Made by a program: the position numbers and the translations under genes | Notes under the pieces: generated by a model | What the model was told of the DNA's origin: nothing | Databases searched by the model: none | What the model saw: the letters and a program-made list of their open reading frames with translations, nothing else | Origin: Hofstenia miamia | Taxonomy: Eukaryota; Xenacoelomorpha; Acoela | NCBI GenBank assembly: GCA_004352715.1 | Contig: SCFE01000100.1 | Span: 992,231 to 1,056,230, forward strand | Length of the DNA: 64,000 nucleotides | Reading direction: 5' to 3' | Part shown: positions 44,440-54,766 of the stretch, in pieces | Layout: each line of letters opens with the position of its first letter | Numbering within the stretch: position 1 is the stretch's first letter

Positions 44440-44940
44440 CAATGGAAGCAGTCACACAGGATGAAGTACGAGCAGATGTCAAAGTGAGACAATTGCAGTT
44501 GAAGGATTTAGAGTCAGTAAGTAATTAGCAGAAGCACAAACACTATTGAAAAACGAGTGAAGGGTGCGATGTTTCTTGAGACGACGAACAGAGAGCGTGA
44601 CATCACCATCAGCGCGAGTAGAGTGGGAGTTAGAGAACGAGATAAAATCAAATGGATCAAAGTCTAACTTCCGAGTCAGTAAACGATTGAACAGGAGGAG
44701 ATCACAGGCATGAAAGTGGAGGGAGAGTCGAGAATTTCAGCAGAGCGTCTTTATAGGCCAAAGGGGAAATCCATTTGAAAGCACGTTTCTGGAAACGTTC
44801 CATGGAGTGGAACAAAGCAAGAGATGGCCACCAACAGGGAGACGCATAGAGAAGAATGGCACGAGAAATTGACTTGATCAAAGGAGTTTCACAGCAGACG
44901 ACGTATTAAAAGCAAGGACTAAGAGTCTTGAAGAGAAGTT
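44440..44940 (-). pseudogene. LINE B C-terminal (post-RT) region
   Basis: Minus-strand frames give AILLYASPCWWPSLALFHSM, ERFQKRAFKWIS, and after a frameshift HACDLLLFNRLLTRKLDFDP, HSTRADGDVTLSVRRLKKHR and TLHSFFNSVCASANYLLTDS. This is the region downstream of the palm in CR1-like LINEs, ending in a stop and the 3' untranslated tail. It joins directly to the endonuclease segment, without RT motifs between them. Confidence 0.7.
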
Positions 44941-45025
44941 AGACAGAAAAGAGACTTTGACAAGTTCCAAAAAATTGATAACATCTGTGAGGGAAGCAAG
45001 CTTCGTTTGTATGACTCCAATTTAT

Positions 45026-45594
45026 TCAATCAGTGCACAGTAAGGGACGAGAAATAGAAAGGAAGAGAAGCACGCTTTTTCCGCCGACGAAGAACATAAG
45101 AAGAAATAACTTGGTGTAAGAAGGTGAATCAATCATCAACTGTGAAGGAATCACTAAAAACGGGGAGCGACAATGAGAGAGCAGCATTGAGTGATAGAAA
45201 GTCACTGTTAAATCGAGCATATTGTGGAGCAGCCGGATAAGCAGATGGAGAAGCAGAGTTGACAGACAAATTGAAGCGGACGAATGAGTGATCTGACAGC
45301 TTATCAGGATCAGGGATTACAGATGTCGAATATGTAATCAGGGTGAGAGCATAGAACCAAATCAAGCAGGGAGGAGCTGGAAGTAGGAGAAAATACAAGT
45401 TGCTCAAGAGAAAACACTTCTAAAATAGCAGACTCATAAGTTTCAGTATAGTCGAGCGCATTCCAGCAGACATTAGGAAGATTAAAGTCACCACAAACAA
45501 GAAAATGAGGATGAATGGAAAAGCAAAGGTGACGAGAGAGAGAGAGAGAGATAGACTGTTCATGAAAGACTCGGGCTAGATGATAAATCAGCAA
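45026..45594 (-). pseudogene. LINE B APE-type endonuclease
   Basis: 45594-45310 reads HPHFLVCGDFNLPNVCWN (GDFN block with catalytic Asp and Asn) and SSSLLDLVLCSHPDYIF. The overlapping frame 45407-45129 continues with VIPDPDKLSDHSFVRFNLSV, where SDH is the last catalytic block (Asp-His pair). Next come RRRKKRASLPFYF and LNKLES, the junction segment before RT, which also occurs at about 8115-8210. One frameshift separates the halves, and the N-terminal blocks (ITETW-like) are not readable upstream. The enzyme nicks DNA to prime LINE insertion. Confidence 0.78.
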
Positions 45595-45694
45595 TTGGAA
45601 TGCGAGTTACTTTCATGTAACTCCAAAGGTGTTGCAACAAAGTCCCTAGACATCTCACGCCGACTAACCTTTAGCCGTCCCTAAAAAGCTTGTT

Positions 45695-46645
45695 CTTTTT
45701 TATCGCAATTTCTTTCACAATGATAAAAATGAAAAGAAGCTCCCCTAATTTCATTACAACATATTCGCCCAAGCCAATATCACTTGGTTTTTCATTATCA
45801 CTGCCTAGATATTTAAATGCAGAGAAAATAGCAAATGTCTGTGCACAGCAAATAAACCAAAATGTGATCTCAATTGGTCTGGTTCAGAAGACATATATTG
45901 CGTAATTTGACAACGACACCCCCATCTTATCTACTGTAACATTTGTATGTGGTATAAAACACTTACTGCAGTTATCCATAACTGAATTCCATAAATCCCG
46001 GATGTGGCAAAATGTATGTTTGCTTTCTAGACGCCCGATTTTTTCTGTTATCTAATCTAATATGCTTTGTTAAGAATTCCAACGCTTGATGCCCATTGTA
46101 GCTGAAAATTGCGCTGCCTGTGTCTGTACTCCAGAAGCTTCTTCTGGGTTAATTTTTTTCTTTAATAAACACCACCTGCCTTTATATGAAAAATATCTGC
46201 CTGTATCTCTGAACTGTATACAAGTTCTGGTGTACTATCGGATGTGTTGCTTTTAATGTGTGCACTGGTGTACTCCACAATTTTCGGCACATTTTGTGGC
46301 AAATATTTCTAGAAAACAAAATATTGCTTCATCATATATTCCTATTTTAGTAAATCCAGTAGGTCTTCCACGATGGTGATCTTTATTGATAGATGGTGTT
46401 TGCACGGCTGGCACATTTGTTATCCATTTTCTACCATCAGATGCAATGTATTCGCTCTTTTCATCTGCAGGATTAGAACTTGATAGTTCAGGGAAATTTG
46501 GAAAACTAGAATCGCAAAATTATGCTGAAAAAATTTAAAAATCATCCCCTGTGCTCTCACTTTCACTTGCAGAAGAATCTTCGTCATTTTGCAAATTTTG
46601 AGAATCGCATGACCACCTTTCACATCCACGTGGTTCTATGACTTA
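45695..46645 (-). pseudogene. Second piggyBac-type transposase relic (PGBD4-like)
   Basis: Degenerate minus-strand frames. Near 46620-46560: RWSCDSQNLQNDEDSSASES (acidic N-terminus). Near 46130: ATMGIKRWNS. Near 45960-45900: CSKCFIPHTNVTVDKMGVS, with the first catalytic Asp (VD). Near 45880-45770: RPIEITFWFICCAQTFAIFS, then KYLGSDNEKP and GLGEYVVMKL. The order and motifs match the piggyBac core (xxxDE-L, F-g, Y-p-KP-k-GIk-w-l-cd, GlG---v--L). Many stops. It differs from the element at 37380-43188, so it is another family. The LINE B insertion borders its C-terminal side. Confidence 0.68.
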
Positions 46646-46649
46646 GAGT

Positions 46650-48275
46650 ATAAACAAATCAAGTTGGCCACAAATCGTTTTGCACATAGCTCTCTTTGAT
46701 TTCGGGAACCTTTTTGCACATCCCCCAATTTGTTGATATGCAGCATTTGCTTAAAGTTTGCAAAATGGTCAATTGACCACATTGCACATCCTAGCGTTAA
46801 AATTAGCCCAGCATTGTAATGTAATTTTCATATTTCATATAAATTTTGATGGAAGTTTATGTTGTTAATTCACTCTACGGAATATAAATTTGTTTTATTA
46901 CTTTTGCTAAATTAAAAATGATCTTGCTACAAATTTTTGCACTATTGATTCATCAACGTTTTGTTGTTAACTTTGTCACATGTATGCACTTTGTCTTACG
47001 CCAACTCAAAGTACATTATTATACCTTTTAAATTCTCGTTATATAAAGTGTTTGAAGGAAAACGAACTATATTCAAAACATTATTGAAGAAGAAAATATG
47101 CACCTGAAGCTAAATTAGGTTGGTCAAGCTAAAAACAACTATAAATGCATGAATAAAATAGTAGTTATGATTTTTCTGGACTTAAGGGAATGTCGGATAA
47201 TCAAAAGACAGGCTAAAATAATTACAACAATCTCTTCCTTTCAAGTGATTGTGAGAACGTTTTCAGTGCATCTTAAATAATTGTCCAATTTTCTTTTAAT
47301 CAATAGTCATTCTATACATTAAGCGATTTACAATTATTGCAATAATTGCAATATCAATTAAATATTGTCTACTTTGGTCATAGAAAGTTTCTAGTTTCAA
47401 TAAACAATTGTCGTTTTTCCTTATATTCCCATCGAAAAACTATCATTATCTGTAATAGAAGAATCTTTCATAAAAATGTTAATCTAGCAGATAATTACAG
47501 TGAATTTTTAATGCGAAATCTAAAAACTTATAACAAATTTCTGATCCTAGAAACTTAGAAGAAGTTATTCCGCCGATTTTGCTTCTTGACAGTTTCTTTA
47601 AACATTCGAGAAGTAATCAAAATGGCAATGATAATCATTTTCTACGAATTTCTTCAAAAAATTATTTCCCGTTATTGTACTCTATCAATTTTCAAATTGA
47701 TGCTGTACCTAATCAATGTATTTTATTACCTCACCAGTTTCCGTTTGAAATTGATTGTATCTTTTATTTATCAGCAAATACAGAAATTTTATGCCACATC
47801 TACAAAGATGTGCCAATTGTTGTCAGGCTCAATATTTTAAATAATAATGCTGATTCTAAGTTCGGGCTTTAATTCTTAAGAGAGAAAATTTATTGTTTTA
47901 GAACTGTTTGATGATGATGGTATTTTGCGTGAAGCCGTTGTATAGGAAGTTTAATTTATTCGCTATTTTCAAGCAAGCCTTACACTTCACATATTATAAT
48001 GACCCTAAATACATTTTCGTGAACTAATTTAAAGGCATTGAATACAAACTCATGTGCTGTATATTATTGTTATTCTTAGTAGTATAAGACTTAAATTGCT
48101 TAGAGGCAATAAGAATACAAAATTTAAAGTTTCGTGTACAATAATGATCATCATAATTGTTCTTTAGGAAATTAACGTTTTTCAATTGCATGGAGAATCA
48201 TGTGCAGTTCTCAAAAACTAACAAATTTGTTTTCAGATGAAGATTGTTTGCTTACTTGACTACACGAATCCAGTA
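46650..48275. other. Unassigned region
   Basis: Open frames at 47346-47558 and 47579-47872 have no clear family; the first bears a faint resemblance to the N-terminal half of a FLYWCH-type finger but lacks the diagnostic WRC. No call made. Confidence 0.35.
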
Positions 48276-48279
48276 ATTG

Positions 48280-48760
48280 GTGTCAGTTATTTTCTTCTAA
48301 AAAGAGTCTTTGAGTTACTTCTAGTTTCATACGAGGGTTGGCTCATGTTAACCATATCCCGTATCTGAAAATCTATTTTGCCATTAATGAGCTTTCAATT
48401 GTATCTTTCTGTGCTTGTATGAGGTACCAGAAGCGACCCATTTGAAAAGTTTCCAATCTTTCAAGATCAGCTAGAGATTTTTAATGTATATAACAAAGAT
48501 GATAGAATATAGACGCGATAAAAATATAAGTTTAGTCGAGAAGTTGGAATACTTTGGAATGGATCTCTTTAAACCAAAGAAAATTGCATTACATGACCTG
48601 AGTTTATTGTCGATATGTACTTTCCATGATCAGTCGTGAGAGATAGTAACGCCAAGGTCTTTAACTGTCTTCGAGGGGGAGATCATCTGATTGCCAAAAA
48701 AACGCAACTGTCGGCATTTGTTGCGCCAAACGCAATGAACTGAGTTTTGAAAAGTAAATC
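48280..48760 (-). pseudogene. LINE reverse transcriptase tail fragment
   Basis: Minus-strand frames read FQNSVHCVWRNKCRQLRFFG, then VKDLGVTISHDXSWKVHIDN and AIFFGLKRSIPKYSNFSTKL, the post-catalytic segment of LINE RTs (sVkDLGV-is-dl-w--Hi---------lkR). Only this part is left, with stops. Family A, B or C membership is not clear. Confidence 0.65.
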
Positions 48761-48764
48761 AGCC

Positions 48765-50345
48765 ATGGGAACCGTTTTGAAAAATTAAATACATTCAAAC
48801 AAACCAGACTTCTGGAACCATAGAATAGAATGGACTGACAGGGTCATTCTGTTCAAATTTAAAAGTTGTTTGGTAAAACCCTGTTTGAGTGTTCATATAC
48901 GACACCTAAAGCAACTACCGCCAATCAATCCATGGAGTAAGAAATTGCAAATACTTCATACAAATTTGTATCATTAGTTGTGAAACTACTTAATAATATC
49001 AACTTGATACCTGTAATTGCCAACTTCCGGCTTAACTAAATTTTTTAAATTTTTAAGGATTTATTAGTTTAGCAAGATAGTTATGTATTTACATTTATTA
49101 GTATTCATAAAATCAGTAGCTATGGGTGACTAGTGACAGGTTAAGGCTGAAATAAGAAACATAGTTAATGGGATTTTTTGCAAAACTAATTTATAAAATG
49201 TCCTAAAGTTTTGCAATATATGGTGTATTTAGTTCCGAAGTAATATGAAGAACATTAATGAAGAGAGCATCATGTCTGATAAATTGTTTTTTATTTATTT
49301 CACTGTCTGTATACTCGTAACTATATTATCAGTTAGCACGTGGTTTCACTTTCATTTGTGGGTATTAACTATCATATTATTACAGTTACCGTTCAAAAAC
49401 ATGTTTTGCATTTCTTCACGCTGGTTGAAAATTTGAAGAGAAGAATTATGTTCATTTTAAACAACAGCTTAGTGTGTTGATTTTATTGGAAACGATTTAT
49501 TGTATTACATATTTATTGAATTTAATTTAGTTTGCTAACTACTAATATACTTTAAAAATTTATGTTTACTCAAATTAATAATTTTTTTGTGTTTTAGTAT
49601 GGCTGACGATACAGGTAATTTATTTTTGTTAATTAGCTCAATAAAGTCAATTTTCATTCTAGATGTATACACTGTTTTTTACCATCGAGACTATTTTAAA
49701 TTAGTTTATTATATTAAAGTATGGTCAACAGAGTGTAAATTTAAATGCAGTGATTCTTGCACGATTTTACTGTACATATGTATATCATAACACCCGAAAT
49801 TCAACAACAGAGTAGGCCTTTTTTAAATAAGTGCAACAATTCAAATTTTGTGATAATCATCAATTTAGTGTCCTAGTGACAAAAATGATCTATCGAATTT
49901 GCTGATTTTGATGAATATCTTGCGTGTTGCAATAGAATTTTTAAAAAAATTATCAGAATATTGTGATTTTCTTTAAGTTTAAGAGATTGAATAATATGTT
50001 TTATAATTATAATAATTGTCAATGTTCTCTGCATCATAAATCCGAAATCACGAAAATAATGTGACTTACATTCAAGAGCCCAACATAGTTTGGTAAACAA
50101 AAATTGTTTATTGGGATTTCTTGCATAAAATTGATAATCTTGATTAAAAAATATTTAGAGAAATTTGTTGTGCATCGCTTAAACAATTCAAGGATGTTGG
50201 CATCTGCTGTATATGAAGATTTTGCAGTAGAGTAAATGAATGCGAAAAAGTTTAAAAGCCGCATGTTAAACTACAAATTGGAGACTTTCCATCGAAACTA
50301 GCGAATGCATTTCTTAGAGATCCACCCCTCTGTAGATTATATAAA
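48765..50345. other. Unassigned region with a possible mini-exon
   Basis: At 49597-49614 the string ttttag / TATGGCTGACGATACAG / gtaatt has the form of a tiny first coding exon (MADDT with a split Gly codon). No following exon was recognised, so this is only a candidate. Confidence 0.25.
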
Positions 50346-50350
50346 ATCTC

Positions 50351-51900
50351 TTGAAGTCTATAATCGAAGATTGTATCATGAATTTAGGAAGAAACTTTAA
50401 ATTGCGAAAAGAAACTAAGATATTTTCAACTTTGCCCACTTCCAGAAATAAGTCTCGAATTTCAGCGAATTGTAAAGACCATGATGGAACGAATTACTTA
50501 GTGTTTATTTACTATTTCAGTTCCCACGATTCTATTTTTGTGCTAATGAAAGCATTTAGCAAAGATTTTTACATTGCTTTGCATTATCACCCCATTTTAT
50601 ATTGTCATAAATCAGAGGATGTGTTCTTGAAACTCAAAAGTATTTTCCCAAACTTAGTTCATTTTTACGGCATGGGTGGGGATAAAAAAGATGATTGGTC
50701 ATTAGGACACCGGTGCCTGTCGTTCATTTATACTCATTTTTGTGACATTAAATTGTCAACTAGTGACATTTGTAGCTTAATTCACAGTCTATTGAATTAT
50801 TAAAATGCGACTACTCATTCTTGTGAACAAATAAGTTCTGCCATTAAAAGATGCGTATATTGCTTTAAAAACTAATATTCATGCCAACAATGTAATAATA
50901 TAGTTTGTGCCACTCCAATGTGCAATAGGCGCCCGAATTTTAAAATATATCGTGAATGCTATGCCAATGATTGCAATACTACTGATTTTAAGGAGGATAA
51001 GGAAGATTACATCCCCAAGAGCAAGAAAATGAAAAAAAGAAATTGGATTTTAGCTTATTTGTGGAACAAAAAGATACGACTTTAGATTCGTCAATGGAAG
51101 CAAAATGTATTGAAGCTGAGTTTTTGGATGTTGTAGCATATGCGGAATTCAAACAAGAATAATTCAAAAAAACATTGAATTGGATCACAGGCATTCGCAA
51201 GGTGAAAGCTTAGACACAGTAACACCAGTAAAATCGAAAAAATGGAATTGAATAAATCACAAAACATTGAATTGGATTACGGGCATTCTCATCCTGAAAG
51301 CTTAGAGCCGGTTACACCGTTGAAATCGAAAAAAATAGAATCGAATAAATCACAAAATATTGAATTTGATTGTAAGCAATTGGAACCTGAAAAGATTAAC
51401 ATTGACTCACATGAGTATAGCATGAAGATTTTAAATTCTTTTAAGAAAACATTCTGTACAAAATGCAAACTTTTTTCTGATAGCTAAATAATTGAAAAAT
51501 CATGCTTCCATCAGATATGCCGTAGCTGCATAAATATAAGTGGTTGCCTCATTTGCTTCTCAAAACAGGAGTTCAAGTCATTCGAAAATCAGCAACAATC
51601 TAAAGGATATAGACAATGAACTCCTCAAAATTCCCGGAGTGGTTAGAAATAAAATTTGCTGCCCTTTTTGCAATTCAAAAATAAACTACAAGAATTTCCT
51701 CATTCATCTCGAACACATTCATCATAATGTTCAAGCAGTGAAGGCACTAAAGGTTTAGCTTCTCTCATAAGCATTTTTGTTCTTGCGAAGCCAATCAGAA
51801 GTTATCATTTCGCTCGATTAAACTATGCCCATCATGTGGAATACCATTTGCTAGGTTGGATAAGCATGTCACAGATATGAATATGTATCAGTTAACAGGG
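50351..51900 (+). pseudogene. Decaying cysteine-rich gene: novel domain, RING-like and C2H2 fingers
   Basis: 50351-50803 encodes 150 residues of unknown fold (AFSKDFYIALHYHPILYCH, then DDWSLGHRCLSFIYTHF). After a stop, broken frames give KRCVYC...YSCQQCNNIVCATPMC, a cluster of cysteine pairs. Next is a charged repeat region with three units of about 92-93 bases starting at 51171, 51263 and 51356 (IELD.GHS..ESL..VTP.KSKK). Then a RING-like finger FCTKCK...SCFHQICRSC...CLIC (about 51455-51560) is cut by a stop at 51485. Two C2H2 fingers follow: ICCPFCNSK...HLEHIHH (51655-51730) and LCPSCGIPF...HVTDM (about 51825-51880). RING fingers usually mark ubiquitin ligases. The GHRCLSFIY segment recalls the Cys block of adenain/Ulp-like proteases with the nucleophile lost, but this is weak. 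It may be a DNA-virus- or transposon-derived gene or a host paralogue; I do not recognise it. Confidence 0.5.
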
Positions 51901-51909
51901 AGTGTGTGT

Positions 51910-53295
51910 ATTGGCTAAAACGATACTCTATGTGATTTTTCCACATGGTATTATGTTCATTATAACATTTTACTTTTGTTTACATTAGATGATTTATGAT
52001 ATAATTGATTCGTTAGTTTAACGCACTTTGTTGCAATTGTTTTAATCTACAATGTTTTTCATACATTTAGTCTTTTAAACCGATTTCTAAAACTTTTTTG
52101 ATAATCACAATTACGATTTTCGCTATATTTATCCTATCAAAAAATTTAAAATGTTGACACAGAGCAATTATGTACCAAATGCATACGTGAAATTGCATTC
52201 GTAGTAGCCTTCCGAAGTTAGACACCCTCACTATTAAAATCACTTCATGTACACAGGTGAATGACAAATTGAAATTTTTTTAAATATCGACAATTGTCTA
52301 GACAAGGGCGATAGAAAACAGTTTATATATGGTTTCTCTTAGTTTTTTTACTGCTACACCTCATTTTAATTAAGAGAGAAATGTTTTGTAATAATCGCAA
52401 TATTTGATCGATTAAATTTTTTACTCTAGACAATCAAAATTGATGAAATCCCATAAATATTACTATTGTAGAGCTATTCAGCACGTACTGAATTCTATGT
52501 AAACTGTGTAGATAGCATAAAAAGTCATGGAGCACTTGGTCGCCAAAAATTGACTACTCTAATAATTAAAATTGTCAGCTGCCGTGGCACATATCAGCGA
52601 GCCCTTCTCAAAACCAATTCAATTGATTTCAGCACACCCCGCTATAAAAATAGGGTTAATAGCATCAAAGCTTACTCAACTTTATTAATAGGCGTAGGTA
52701 TCGAGCACATTAATTGTGGCGTTTTCTACGTTACGCCGATTTTACAGAAACATCTCGGCATCCATAATTTGGAGCTTTTGTACTATAAACATCCAATTAT
52801 ATAATAATAATGATTAATTAAAAATATTTTACCAAATTTATTTGATATTGTAAACCTCTGGTATACATTTTTTTCGATTTCATAAACTATTGCGGCGAGC
52901 TCCAAAATCAAAATTGTTTAACTAAAAATAATTAAATGAAGATATGTCACCTGAGTTATTTGATATACCAAACCCTAAAATAATTAAAGACCTTGCATTA
53001 TAATTTGACACAATTAGATATAAAATGACAAAAAACAATTTAGAATGCATTAAAAAATCTATAAGCAAACCTCTAATAGTAGTGGATTTTCCGAAACTTA
53101 TTTATTAGAAATATATTTCTGAGATTTCGCGACAAAAAATGCTTTAAAACTACCATCCGAAAATAAATTCGCATATACATAGTTTAATTTTTTTAATATT
53201 TTATATTGCTTTATAATATTTTAAAATATAAATTTTTAAATTAACATGATATTAAAAAACAAAGAACAACAGATACATGTCTAATATTAAAGTCT
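51910..53295. other. Unassigned region
   Basis: An 84-codon open frame at 52550-52804 shows no domain. Nothing else is recognised. Confidence 0.35.
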
Positions 53296-53299
53296 AATG

Positions 53300-54200
53300 T
53301 GTGCTTTACATAAGTCATAGTTGTCATGAAGAAAAATCGTTGAATTCACACATCTGGGCGAAGTGAACTTTTTTTGAAAGTGGTAACTAGTTCTCCTGTA
53401 CTCCATACATGTTCAACAGGAGCAGCTGTTGCAGGAATACCAAAAATAAATTTGGCTAAGTTAGCGTAGATGTGGAAAGCGATTGTCATTTTTCCACCAC
53501 TTGAGAGTATCTAAACAATCTTCTTTTGAAATGAATACATTTGAATACATTTCGACTTCAGCTTTAAAAGTATTTGAGCTACTGTAATATTTATTTGTTA
53601 ATTCCAATTTTTTCTTCCGTTCAGGCATTGTTTCCAAAATTTCTATTATTATTTCCGACCTCTTTAGATGATCCTATTTCGAGCTTATCTCCTAATTCAC
53701 TTAAAAATACGTGACATTCATTTTATGGCATTCGTTCATTAAATTTTTTCTTCAGTTTGTGTCTTTTTCATGCTTGGATTTAGGAGGACTGCAGCTATGT
53801 GTAGACCAATCGTAGACAACCGTTCTTCAAATATATTTTAATGTATATTTTGAGGGCTTTTGTATTAAGTGGGTCACTTTGCAATACCAAAAATTACTTA
53901 TATATACCTCTTGGAAATTTGATTAGAATGATGCAATATTTGCAGATCCTTCAATAAGATTTCCGTTATAATTACTTTTGCGTAAAAATTCTTATGCGTC
54001 ACTGGTATTTCTATCGATTATTAGTTGTGCATAGCAATCACTTATTTTTATATTTTCATCTAAAATATATCTATGATAGCGAACGATGAGTTAGAAATTT
54101 ATATATAATTATCTTTTAACATCATTGCAAATATAGATCCTACAGATATGTTTTTTCGAGCCTTTTGGAGTTGTGAGCAATTACTGTTTAGATAAACAAC
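53300..54200 (-). pseudogene. hAT transposase C-terminal (dimerisation) domain relic
   Basis: Minus-strand frames read LKWWKNDNRFPHL (about 53510-53475), then LAKFIFGIPATAAPVEHVWS, TGELVTTFKKSSLRPDV and, in another frame, FLHDNYDLC. This is the hAT C-terminal dimerisation block (WW-----P-La-lA---L-IPATSAP-ERvfS--g------R--L-P--v--l-fLh-Ny). Farther upstream, near 53790, STIGLHIAAVLLNPSMK resembles the segment before it. There are many stops and no terminal repeats. It comes from a different hAT copy than the frame at 37534-38946, which lacks this domain. Confidence 0.75.
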
Positions 54201-54204
54201 TGAT

Positions 54205-54766
54205 TAAAATTGAGTTCGAATTTCTCGGTATTTTTTCTCAGGTTAGTCGTATTTTGGGGTCGATATTGATGAATTGTCAATTCCGATGTATGCAAATTCT
54301 ATTGTATTAGTTTGTAAGGGAAACGAAAGAATTATTTGAATGGGGTGTCAAATAATCCAGCTTCTAGCGCCCATTTTTTGAATGATCGCAATGAACTTTT
54401 TCATTTAAATTGTGGATCTCGGTGATTTCGAAATGAAATATTGAAACAAGTTTATTAGAAAATGCATGCGCACCAATTCGACATCATATAAATTTGCTTC
54501 AAGTAAATCTATTGGCCATCTTGAGACCCAAATTCAGATATCCAATGGTGCAACAGTCTAATGTACTTTGTATATTTGATTACTATTACTGTATAGTATT
54601 TGCTAAAAATTTTATACCAAATATTCTGTTTAAGTTTGTCACTATCTTTTATACTGGATGTTTGCTCATAAATGGTTTTCGATTTTATTTTGTGCTTACT
54701 TTTGTAAATGACCTTTGTTCTTATTTACTTTGATTATTTGCTTTTCGATATAGAACAGTTGCAGTT
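54205..54766. other. Upstream region of the isocitrate dehydrogenase gene
   Basis: AT-rich with no clear promoter element. GATATAG just before AACAGTTGCAGTTATGG (54750-54767) could be a splice acceptor or trans-splice site in the 5' untranslated region. Confidence 0.35.

Larger units (their letters stand above)
44377..45690 (-). mobile_element. LINE family B copy (endonuclease plus C-terminus; RT deleted)
   Basis: A minus-strand LINE with its endonuclease at 45594-45026 and its post-RT C-terminus at about 44940-44440, which is followed by AATAAAG and a TTA-repeat tail. No RT catalytic motifs lie between, so the RT domain was lost by internal deletion. GC and CpG are clearly higher than in the surroundings, suggesting a relatively recent insertion. 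Motifs shared with 8090-9035 define one family. Confidence 0.78.

Noticed and set aside
47346-47872. Possible FLYWCH-like zinc finger
   Set aside because: Only a vague N-terminal resemblance; the WRC and Cys/His ligands are not found.
50700-50760. Adenain/Ulp-type protease active site (GHRCLSFIY)
   Set aside because: The cysteine before the Gly is Leu, and the His and acidic partners cannot be placed; kept only as a remark.
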